Below, piece after piece: positions 1 to 6,159 of a stretch of DNA of 7,856 nucleotides. The stretch lies in contig CAKTFF010000086.1 in the NCBI GenBank assembly GCA_934553185.1, positions 1 to 7,856 of the forward strand, given 5' to 3'. Each line of letters starts with the position of its first letter. Within the stretch, counting starts at the first letter, position 1. The notes beneath the pieces were generated by a model. That model was given only the letters and a program-made list of their open reading frames with translations. It was not told the origin of the DNA and made no database searches. This DNA comes from an uncultured Devosia sp. (GTDB lineage: Bacteria > Pseudomonadota > Alphaproteobacteria > Rhizobiales > Devosiaceae). The position numbers were made by a program, and so were the translations under genes.

Positions 1-458
1 GCAAGCAGTGCCTCCTGGATCTTGCGATCCCAGGTCTGTTCGCTGGTCAGGAGGAAGTTCTTGGCCACCTGCTGGGTGATGGAGGAGCCACCACCTTGAA
101 TGGCTGAGTTGCCGTCCATCCGAGCCAGAAGGTTGTCGCGCACGGCGCGGAAGACACCATCAATGGCAATGCCGCCATGGGTGTAGAAGTCCTTGTCTTC
201 GGCTGACAGAAACGCCTGGATGACCATGGGCGGCACCGTCTCGATGGGCTGAAACAGACGGCGTTCGCGTGCAAATTCAGCGAGCAGCACACCATCGGCC
301 GCGTGCACGCGCGTTGTCACGGGCGGCTGGTAGTCCTTGAGGACGGTATAGTCGGGAAGCTGGGCGGCGACCGAGGTCAGATAGATTGCCGCGCCCCCGA
401 CGATGCCGAGCAGCGCAAACATCCCAAAGCCAAAGAGCCAGCCAAGCAAGCGCAGCAT
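1..458 (-). CDS. mrcA: Penicillin-binding protein 1A, N-terminal part (runs off the left edge)
   Basis: Class A PBP1A, a bifunctional enzyme that polymerises lipid II into glycan strands and cross-links the peptides on the periplasmic face of the inner membrane. Only the first 152 residues are present; the rest of the glycosyltransferase domain and the whole transpeptidase domain lie outside the window. Residues 5-28 form one hydrophobic membrane anchor with Arg3 on the cytoplasmic side. The glycosyltransferase domain follows: Glu87 in SAEDKDFYTH is the expected catalytic glutamate of motif 1, and QGGGSSITQQVAKNF (121-135) is motif 2. Motif 2 has an extra glycine and Ser for Thr compared with the common QGGSTITQQ. 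The ATG at 456-458 is chosen because the anchor begins there and an AGGAG lies 11 bases upstream. The gene lies 173 bases downstream of amiC on the same strand; that gap has no clear terminator or promoter, so co-transcription is likely. The family call is secure. Confidence 0.95.
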   Translation of the reverse strand, partial: MLRLLGWLFGFGMFALLGIVGGAAIYLTSVAAQLPDYTVLKDYQPPVTTRVHAADGVLLAEFARERRLFQPIETVPPMVIQAFLSAEDKDFYTHGGIAIDGVFRAVRDNLLARMDGNSAIQGGGSSITQQVAKNFLLTSEQTWDRKIQEALL

Positions 459-631
459 ATAGTCAAAGTCTCCTGAGCAGGACGCGATCCTGCTGCCGGG
501 CAAGGCCAATCAGGTGGCTGCGCAGGCAAATCGGTGTAATCTGATGAGCATAACAGATGAGCTGGGCAGAGTGCATCACAAGCCTGCCACTAATGGACCA
601 CGGCACAGGCCGCCAAGAGAACCTTCACGCA

Positions 632-1882
632 TCATTGCTCGGGCACCAGGCTGTCGAAATAGGTCGAGATGCCGCGTGCCAGAGCATTGGCTGTGCGATC
701 CTGCCACTCGCCCTGCAAGAGATTGGCCATATCATCGGCATTGGACAGGAAGCCCAGTTCAACCAGGACGGACGGCACATCAGGCGCCTGGAGCACAAAG
801 AAGTCGGCCTGGCGCACTGGAAAGCGGCGTAGTTCGACGCTCGGTTCAAGCTGGTGAACGATGGCCTGCGCCGCGAGGAAGGACTGATGGCGCATTTCGC
901 GGCGCATCAGGTCAAGGAGGATGTCGACCACTTCAGGCGCCATCTGTGGCATGGCAAATCCGGCGATGATGTCGGTCTTGTTCTCGTTGTCGGCTAAAAC
1001 CTTGTCGAGCACGTCCGTGGCGTTCTCGTCGCGGGTATAGACGCTTGCGCCGCGGATTTCCGGCTGCCCGAAGCTGTCGGCGTGGATGGAGATGAACATG
1101 TCCGCTTTGTTGGCCCGCGCCAGCGCCACCCGCTCTTCAAGGCGGAGGAAGGTGTCGTCTTCCCGTGTCAGGGCAACATCGAAGCGCCCGGATGCGACCA
1201 GCAGTTCCTGGAGGCGGAGCGCAAAGGCGAGGACAATGTCTTTTTCCTTGATGCCATTAGCGGTCTCTGCGCCACTGTCGATGCCACCATGCCCCGGATC
1301 GATGACCACAAGCGGTTTCGTCTCGATTGGCAGTTCCGAGCCGCCGGCCGGGGTGGATGCGGCAGTCGCGGGCGCCGTAGCCTCCGAGCCGGCAATGTCG
1401 CGCGCAACATTGGCGGCAAACTCGGCTGCTGTGGCGGGGATAATATCCACCACCAGGCGCGCTGGCTGATTTTCGAACGGATCAAGAAGATAGGCCTGCT
1501 GCACCTGCGCAGGCGCCGACAGCGTCAGGAGGGTGCGCACGCGGTCGGGCGCGACTTGTTCGACATCATATTCGGCGATAATCCCCTCACCCGCCGGAAC
1601 ACCGGTGGGTGTTGGTACCGAAAAGGTAGCGGCACGGACGTCTATAGCGAGACGGTCGGGCTCGCTTAAAGAGACCAGCGCGAACTCTGTCTTGGCCGCC
1701 AGGTCGATCACCAACCGTGCCCGCTCGGGGGTGGCGGAGACGCGCACGTCCATGACATTGGGGAGCGCTTCAGCGGGCGCCGCGGCGGGAGCGTCCTGCG
1801 CAAGGCTTGTCGTAGGAAAGACGAGCAAGCCAAGCTGGACAACAAGCAGCGGCAGCAAAAGCAAGCGGATCAAGTTCACCAA
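632..1882 (-). CDS. amiC: N-acetylmuramoyl-L-alanine amidase with AMIN domain (AmiC type)
   Basis: Periplasmic zinc amidase that cuts the bond between N-acetylmuramic acid and L-alanine in peptidoglycan; in this family it works in daughter-cell separation. The 416 residues begin with a Sec-type signal peptide (hydrophobic 4-21, probable cleavage after SLA, residue 28). An AMIN domain follows (about 43-150, VMDVRVSATPERARLVIDL onward), which in relatives targets septal peptidoglycan. After an Ala/Thr/Pro-rich linker (150-188) comes Amidase_3 (about 190-411). Zinc ligands His198 (DPGHGG), Glu213 (KEKD) and His267 (SIHAD) and catalytic Glu375 (VELGFLSN) are all present. The segment around 300-335 sits where AmiC enzymes carry the regulatory helix that blocks the active site until an EnvC/NlpD-type activator binds; that role is inferred. 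An in-frame TGA lies three codons before the TTG at 1882, so only this TTG or the adjoining GTG at 1879 can be the start. Divergent from rne, upstream of mrcA. Confidence 0.95.
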   Translation of the reverse strand: MVNLIRLLLLPLLVVQLGLLVFPTTSLAQDAPAAAPAEALPNVMDVRVSATPERARLVIDLAAKTEFALVSLSEPDRLAIDVRAATFSVPTPTGVPAGEGIIAEYDVEQVAPDRVRTLLTLSAPAQVQQAYLLDPFENQPARLVVDIIPATAAEFAANVARDIAGSEATAPATAASTPAGGSELPIETKPLVVIDPGHGGIDSGAETANGIKEKDIVLAFALRLQELLVASGRFDVALTREDDTFLRLEERVALARANKADMFISIHADSFGQPEIRGASVYTRDENATDVLDKVLADNENKTDIIAGFAMPQMAPEVVDILLDLMRREMRHQSFLAAQAIVHQLEPSVELRRFPVRQADFFVLQAPDVPSVLVELGFLSNADDMANLLQGEWQDRTANALARGISTYFDSLVPEQ

Positions 1883-1951
1883 GCCAGTTCAGTCCCCATC
1901 ACGGCGCGCACATCACGCACCCGGATAGGGCGATTCTGCGGCGGTCGAGCG

Positions 1952-1980
1952 CTTATGCGTTGATTTGCCCAAGCCGCCAA
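1952..1980 (-). promoter_or_regulatory. Candidate sigma-70 promoter for amiC
   Basis: Read on the minus strand, TTGGCG (1980-1975) and CATAAG (1957-1952) are separated by exactly 17 bases. Each hexamer matches the housekeeping consensus at four of six positions. Transcription would start near 1945, giving a leader of about 60 bases before the amiC start. It is the best-spaced pair I found upstream of the gene, but the match is moderate and found by eye. Confidence 0.35.
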
Positions 1981-2027
1981 CACAAGGGCACACGATTGAC
2001 GCTGCCAGGCCGGTTAAGACTTTCCTG

Positions 2028-2056
2028 TTGCCATTTCGCCGCAACATCCCTACACG
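2028..2056 (+). promoter_or_regulatory. Weak candidate promoter for rne
   Basis: TTGCCA (2028-2033, five of six matches to the -35 consensus) is followed after 17 bases by TACACG (2051-2056, only about three of six matches to the -10). If used, it gives an rne leader of about 425 bases. The poor -10 makes this a tentative call; no better pair was seen closer to the gene. Confidence 0.2.
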
Positions 2057-2338
2057 CTTAAGACGAGGCGCAAGCTTCCTGCGGCACCAGTTTGCGTCTT
2101 TTTAGGGCGCATGACAGCGGTCCGGGAAGTGGCAGGCACGAGGGATCGAAGAGCTTTCCCAGATGACTGTTCAGAAGCGGCAAATCCTGCGCTTCGCTAC
2201 GAATTTCGGCCCATTCAGGCCGGACGGCTGCCGCGCATCGCTTGATGCCGGTGGTCCAACAGGAAGAGGTCATATGGCCCGCAGGCGGTTAAAACGCGAC
2301 GCGATCGTTTCAGTCGATTGCCGTTTTGCCGTGCTGCA

Positions 2339-2352
2339 TCATGGGGCCATGA
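2339..2352. promoter_or_regulatory. Dyad TCATGG-GG-CCATGA, possible operator
   Basis: A perfect inverted repeat with 6-base arms and a 2-base centre, about 135 bases upstream of the rne start. The 2-base loop is too tight for a stable hairpin, so a dimeric DNA-binding protein fits better than an RNA structure. No regulator is recognised; chance occurrence is possible. Confidence 0.2.
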
Positions 2353-2428
2353 CCATCGAGTTAAACGCGTTCAAGGCAGAGCTTTTGCGCGTCACGCACC
2401 CCAAACCATTTGCCTCGCATAGCGCCAC

Positions 2429-2436
2429 AAGGAGGA
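2429..2436 (+). promoter_or_regulatory. Strong Shine-Dalgarno sequence without an adjacent start codon
   Basis: AAGGAGGA is complementary to the 16S rRNA tail, yet no ATG, GTG or TTG lies 4-12 bases downstream. The nearest in-frame start for rne is a TTG at 2458, 22 bases away, past the CCGG-TCTG-CCGG hairpin (2439-2450). The start favoured by homology is ATG 2488, which has its own GGAG at 2478-2481, 6 bases upstream. The upstream site could be a ribosome standby site, but that is inference. Confidence 0.4.
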
Positions 2437-2487
2437 TACCGGTCTGCCGGCGGCCTCTTGTCGGCGCGCGAGTGCCCGGAGTTCCCA

Positions 2488-5268
2488 ATGGCTACCAAGA
2501 GAATGCTGGTGGATGCTATCCACCCGGAAGAAACACGGATCGTCGTCACATCCGGTAACAGGATCGAAGAGTTCGACTTCGAATCGGCCCAGCGCCAGCA
2601 GTTGCGGGGCAATATCTATCTCGCCAAGGTCACCCGCGTTGAACCGTCGCTGCAGGCGGCCTTTGTGGAATATGGCGGTAACCGCCATGGCTTTCTCGCT
2701 TTCAGCGAAATTCACCCCGATTATTACCAGATCCCCGTAGCTGACCGCGAAGCCCTGCTGCGCGACGAAGAGGCCGAGGAAGAGCATCACGAGGAAGCCG
2801 TCGAAGCCGCTGCCGAAGAGACCGGCGCGCAGGTCGAGAGCGTCAGCGAGGCCGCTCCCGAAGGTGAAGCTGAGACGGAAGCTGACGAAGGCGAAGAAAG
2901 CCACATCGAAGAAGCGCCCGCTGACATCGAGCCTGTCGAGTCCATCGGTGGCGCCGATGCGCTTGAGGAAGTGCCGGAACGGCGCAAGCCCAGCAACAAC
3001 CGTCGTCATTACAAGATCCAGGAAGTGATCAAGCGGCGCCAGGTCATGCTGGTGCAGGTGGTCAAGGAAGAGCGCGGCAACAAAGGCGCGGCGCTGACCA
3101 CCTATCTGTCGCTGGCTGGACGCTATTCGGTGCTGATGCCCAACACGGCGCGTGGCGGCGGCATTTCGCGCAAGATCACCAATGCTGCCGATCGCAAGCG
3201 CCTCAAAGAAATTACCTCGGACCTCGAAGTGCCGCAGGGCATGGGCGTAATCCTGCGCACGGCCGGTGCTTCGCGCACCAAGGCCGAGGTCAAGCGCGAC
3301 TTCGAATACCTGATGCGGTTATGGGAGTCGGTCCGCTCACTAACGCTCAAGTCGCAGGCGCCCTGCCTTGTTTACGAAGAAGGCTCGCTGATCAAGCGCA
3401 CCATCCGTGATCTTTACAACAAGGACATCGACGAGGTGTTCGTTGCGGGTGACCAGGCCTTCAACGAGGCCAAGGATTTCATGCGCATGATCATGCCGAG
3501 CCACGCCAAGAACGTGGTGCTCTACAAGGAAGATCAGCCGCTTTTCAGCAAATATGGCATCGAGCAGCAGCTTGATTCCATGTTCTCGCCCACCGTCACC
3601 CTGCCCTCCGGCGGCTATATCGTCATCAACCCGACCGAAGCCTTGGTCTCGATCGACGTGAACTCGGGACGCTCCACCAAGGAGCACAATATCGAGGACA
3701 CCGCGCTTCAGACCAATCTGGAGGCTGCCGACGAAGTTGCCCGCCAGCTGCGGCTGCGTGACCTGGCTGGTCTCATCGTTATCGACTTCATCGACATGAT
3801 GGAAAACCGCTCCAATCGGGCGGTGGAGCGTAAGCTCAAGGATTGCCTCAAGGACGATCGTGCCCGCATCCAGGTTGGCCGGATCTCGCACTTCGGTTTG
3901 ATGGAAATGAGCCGCCAGCGCATCCGCTTTGGCGTGGTGGAGTCTTCCACCCACAAGTGCCCGATCTGCGACGGTACGGGCCTCGTGCGGTCAACGGAGT
4001 CCCTGGCGCTGATGATCATGCGCCATATCGAGGACCATGTGCTGCGCCGCCAGGGACAGTCGATCAACGTCCGCGTGCCGGTCGAGATCGCGCTCTACAT
4101 CCTCAACTTCAAGCGCGAGACGCTGACAGCGCTGGAACTGCGCAATCAGTTGTCGATCACCATCACGGCCGATGGCAAGATGACGGGCAGCCAGTTTGCT
4201 ATTGAAAAAGGCGAAGCGCGCGTCATGGCCTATGCCGAACAGCGTGCGACCGAGCATGTTCGCGTGGACAGCGCGGTGATCGATGACGAGATCGAAGAAG
4301 AGATCGTCGACGAAGCCGAGGACGAAGAGGCCGAGGAGAGCACCGCCTCAGCCACTGCTGAAGCGAGTGAAGGCGAAGGTGAAGGCGGACGTCGTCGGCG
4401 TCGTCGTCGCCGTCGTGGCGGCGGTGAGCGCGGCGAGGAAGGTGGGCAGCGTCAGCAGCGGCCTGAAGTTGCCGCTGTGAGCGAGGGTAGCGATGAAGTC
4501 GCTGAACCAGTGGAAGGCGAAGAGGAAGAAGGCACGAGTGCTGCCTCAGGCGATGCCGCTGCCGATGACGAACCGCGCAAGCGTCGCCGGCGTGGTCGCC
4601 GTGGTGGACGTCGCAATCGTCGCGAGGGCGAAGAGGGCGTCGAGCGGTCCGCAGCGCCTGTTGCGGCTGCGGTCGACAGCGAGGCGTTCTCGCCAGAGAA
4701 TGCTGAGACTAGCGCCGAGATGCCAGATTCTCAGGACGAGGTCGTTGCGGCTGAGCCAGAGGTGAGCGCGCCTGCTCCGGAAACCCAGCCAGTCGAGGAA
4801 GCGGCGGCAGAGCCGGTGGAAAAGCCAAAGCGCGGACGTCGGAAGAAGGTCGAAGAGACGGCCGACTCAGCACCTGTCGATGCAGCGCCTGTTGAGGCTG
4901 GGGCTGCAACGGCAGCTGAGGAAAAGCCAAAGCGCAAGCCTCGGACACGCAAGCCAAAGGCGGAAACAGCAGCGGCAGCACCAGTTGAGGCTGTTGCCGA
5001 AGCAGCACCGGAAATGGCAGAGCCCACTGCGGAAGCACCGTCCGAGCCTGTGGCCGAAGTTTCGGTTGAGGCTACGCCGGAAGCTGCCCCTGAAGCTGCA
5101 GAGGCACAGGGCGAAGCGCCGCGCTCTCGCCGGGTAAGGAAGGAACTGCCAGCTGAAGGCATCGTGGTGTCGTCCAGTTCGCCTCAGCCGGAGGCTGCGG
5201 AAGAAGGCGCAGAGCCGCAGCCAAAGAAGAAAGCCGGGTGGTGGCAGCGCCGCCTGGGTCTGGGTTAA
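2488..5268 (+). CDS. rne: Ribonuclease E
   Basis: Endoribonuclease that cuts single-stranded AU-rich RNA; it starts mRNA decay, processes rRNA and tRNA precursors and scaffolds the degradosome. 926 residues. The N-terminal half is catalytic: an S1 domain (about 36-210) split by an acidic insertion (93-171), then the 5'-sensor Arg257-Thr258. The DNase I-like core has Asp390, Asn392 and Asp433, matching E. coli D303, N305 and D346. The zinc-link is C491-P-I-C494, and a small domain runs to about 585. The tail (about 590-926) is disordered, with acidic stretches, a nine-Arg run (635-643), a second Arg block (697-712) and two Lys/Arg repeats beginning EKPKR (778, 812). It ends in KKKAGWWQRR (913-922); in Caulobacter the C-terminal GWW motif of RNase E binds PNPase. 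No membrane segment is visible. The ATG at 2488 fits the family N-terminus (TKRMLVDAIHPEETR) and has GGAG 6 bases upstream; longer TTG starts at 2410 and 2458 are unlikely. Followed by a strong terminator. Confidence 0.98.
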   Translation: MATKRMLVDAIHPEETRIVVTSGNRIEEFDFESAQRQQLRGNIYLAKVTRVEPSLQAAFVEYGGNRHGFLAFSEIHPDYYQIPVADREALLRDEEAEEEHHEEAVEAAAEETGAQVESVSEAAPEGEAETEADEGEESHIEEAPADIEPVESIGGADALEEVPERRKPSNNRRHYKIQEVIKRRQVMLVQVVKEERGNKGAALTTYLSLAGRYSVLMPNTARGGGISRKITNAADRKRLKEITSDLEVPQGMGVILRTAGASRTKAEVKRDFEYLMRLWESVRSLTLKSQAPCLVYEEGSLIKRTIRDLYNKDIDEVFVAGDQAFNEAKDFMRMIMPSHAKNVVLYKEDQPLFSKYGIEQQLDSMFSPTVTLPSGGYIVINPTEALVSIDVNSGRSTKEHNIEDTALQTNLEAADEVARQLRLRDLAGLIVIDFIDMMENRSNRAVERKLKDCLKDDRARIQVGRISHFGLMEMSRQRIRFGVVESSTHKCPICDGTGLVRSTESLALMIMRHIEDHVLRRQGQSINVRVPVEIALYILNFKRETLTALELRNQLSITITADGKMTGSQFAIEKGEARVMAYAEQRATEHVRVDSAVIDDEIEEEIVDEAEDEEAEESTASATAEASEGEGEGGRRRRRRRRRGGGERGEEGGQRQQRPEVAAVSEGSDEVAEPVEGEEEEGTSAASGDAAADDEPRKRRRRGRRGGRRNRREGEEGVERSAAPVAAAVDSEAFSPENAETSAEMPDSQDEVVAAEPEVSAPAPETQPVEEAAAEPVEKPKRGRRKKVEETADSAPVDAAPVEAGAATAAEEKPKRKPRTRKPKAETAAAAPVEAVAEAAPEMAEPTAEAPSEPVAEVSVEATPEAAPEAAEAQGEAPRSRRVRKELPAEGIVVSSSSPQPEAAEEGAEPQPKKKAGWWQRRLGLG
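4390..4416 (+). repeat. CGN trinucleotide run encoding nine arginines in RNase E
   Basis: Nine consecutive arginine codons, seven of them CGT, one CGG and one CGC, inside rne (residues 635-643), followed by three glycine codons. A near-perfect triplet run can expand or contract by slippage without a frameshift. It encodes the first of two arginine-rich blocks in the tail, a likely RNA-binding patch. Confidence 0.7.
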
Positions 5269-5272
5269 ACGC

Positions 5273-5300
5273 AAAAGGCGGCCTTCGGGCCGCCTTTTTT
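5273..5300 (+). terminator. Intrinsic terminator of rne, usable in both directions
   Basis: An 11-bp stem (arms 5273-5283 and 5288-5298; seven G-C pairs plus four A-T) is closed by a C(TTCG)G tetraloop and followed by a T-run ending at 5300. It begins 4 bases after the rne stop. On the minus strand the same stem is followed by TTTT, and it lies 20 bases past the stop of the convergent hydrolase gene, so it probably ends both transcripts. Confidence 0.93.
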
Positions 5301-5319
5301 CATGATTGGTTTTTGCTGA

Positions 5320-6156
5320 TCAGCGGTTGAGTATAACGCCCGCAACGACGTCGATCTGCATGCCGTCAAAGGCTGGCGTCACGTTGGCGGGCGTCTCAAC
5401 CTCAGTGCGCCGGTAGTCCAGATCGGTATGCATGTTGGTCAGCACGGCTTGCCTGGGCGCAAAGCGGCTAATCCACTCCAGCGTTTCGGGCAGGCTGAGA
5501 TGGCTTGGGTGCGGCGTGGGACGCAAGGCGTCGATGATCCAGAGGTCAAGATTCTGGAGCGCTTCAAACGACGTTTCAGGGAAGCCCGAAAGGTCAACTG
5601 AATAGGCAAAGCTGCCGATCCTGAAGCCAAGCGACGTGATCCTGCCATGCACTTGCTCAAAAGCATGGACCGCAATGGTGCCGCCTGGCCCATCGACAAC
5701 CAGGTCCTGGCCTGGTGCGATGTCATGAGCGTTGAGGATAGGCGGGTAATCGCTGCCTGCTGGCGTGGAGAAGCAATAGCCAAAAGCTTCGCGCAGCCGC
5801 TGGCCGGTCTCGACCGAATGATAGACGTCGACACGCTTGTGATTGTAAAGCGCCAAGCCGCGCAGGTCGTCTATGCCATGGATATGGTCGGCATGAGCGT
5901 GCGTATAGAGCACTGCCTCGACCCGATCGACCGCTGTGCTCAGCAGTTGCTCGCGCAGATCCGGCCCGGTATCGATCAGAATGCGGGTGGGCTCACCGCC
6001 CTCCACCTGCCGGCCTTCGATCAGCAGCGAGCAGCGGAGACGCCGGTTGCGCGGATCGGCGGGATCACAGACGCCCCAAACATTGCCGACGCGCGGCACG
6101 CCACCCGAGGAGCCGCAGCCAAGGATCGTTGCAGTGATGATCTGGGCAGCGGGCAT
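5320..6156 (-). CDS. Metallo-beta-lactamase-fold hydrolase, PhnP-like phosphodiesterase family (COG1235)
   Basis: A 278-residue cytoplasmic protein with no signal peptide. The fold is shown by the metal-binding HAHADH motif (His86, His88, Asp90, His91) and the later ligands His170 (EQVHGR), Asp188 (YSVDLSG) and His243 (NMHTDLDY), with His219 in PHPSHLS as a likely catalytic or binding residue. The opening ILGCGSSGGVPR and the later NRRLRCSLLIE are typical of the COG1235 group, whose best-known member PhnP opens cyclic ribosyl phosphates. No phn genes are nearby, and PhnP's Cys-rich structural zinc loop is not clearly kept (Cys30 and Cys42 remain). The true substrate is therefore unknown; a phosphodiester of nucleotide type is the fair guess. 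The ATG is separated from the tatD stop by 3 bases (TGA-ACC-ATG) with no obvious Shine-Dalgarno sequence, which suggests translational coupling. It is the last gene of the metG-tatD operon. Confidence 0.9.
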   Translation of the reverse strand: MPAAQIITATILGCGSSGGVPRVGNVWGVCDPADPRNRRLRCSLLIEGRQVEGGEPTRILIDTGPDLREQLLSTAVDRVEAVLYTHAHADHIHGIDDLRGLALYNHKRVDVYHSVETGQRLREAFGYCFSTPAGSDYPPILNAHDIAPGQDLVVDGPGGTIAVHAFEQVHGRITSLGFRIGSFAYSVDLSGFPETSFEALQNLDLWIIDALRPTPHPSHLSLPETLEWISRFAPRQAVLTNMHTDLDYRRTEVETPANVTPAFDGMQIDVVAGVILNR

Positions 6157-6159
6157 GGT

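Larger units (their letters stand above)
1883..2487. other. Divergent intergenic region and probable long rne leader (605 bases)
   Basis: No convincing protein gene was found between the amiC and rne starts. What can be seen: a candidate amiC promoter (1952-1980), a weaker candidate rne promoter (2028-2056), and several short hairpins on the rne side. The hairpins are AAGACG/CGTCTT followed by T's (2060-2103), CGGCC/GGCCG with a 6-base loop (2205-2224), AAACG/CGTTT (2292-2310) and CCGG/CCGG (2439-2450). There is also a 14-base dyad at 2339-2352 and a strong Shine-Dalgarno sequence at 2429-2436. Long structured leaders that mediate RNase E autoregulation are known for rne in enterobacteria; that this leader does the same is inference. 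Two ORFs in the gap (plus 2274-2558, minus 2058-2273) lack clear coding support. Confidence 0.6.

Noticed and set aside
459..631. Separate promoter for mrcA or terminator for amiC in the 173-base gap
   Set aside because: A TTGGCG with a 17-base spacer leads only to TTAGTG, a poor -10, and no stem followed by a T-run is visible.
514..969. Plus-strand ORFs over amiC and the amiC-mrcA gap
   Set aside because: They are mostly antisense to the Amidase_3 catalytic region, which has intact zinc ligands; no ribosome-binding site or family likeness.
1996..2024. TTGACG as -35 of an rne promoter
   Set aside because: The hexamer is good, but the sequence 17 bases downstream (ACTTTC) does not resemble a -10 element.
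2361..2375. TTAA-N7-CAAG resembling a CtrA box (TTAA-N7-TTAA)
   Set aside because: Only one half-site matches and the second has two mismatches.
2410..2487. A 26-residue N-terminal extension of RNase E from TTG 2410
   Set aside because: The extension resembles no family N-terminus and TTG 2410 has no Shine-Dalgarno sequence, whereas ATG 2488 matches the usual start and has GGAG 6 bases upstream.
2392..3009. Long minus-strand ORF opposite the start of rne
   Set aside because: It is antisense to the well-conserved catalytic domain; its Phe/Leu-rich product is what the complement of acidic codons gives.
4709..5274. Several overlapping minus-strand and frame-shifted ORFs opposite the RNase E tail
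   Set aside because: They arise from the repetitive GC-rich low-complexity tail; no start signals and no recognisable domains.
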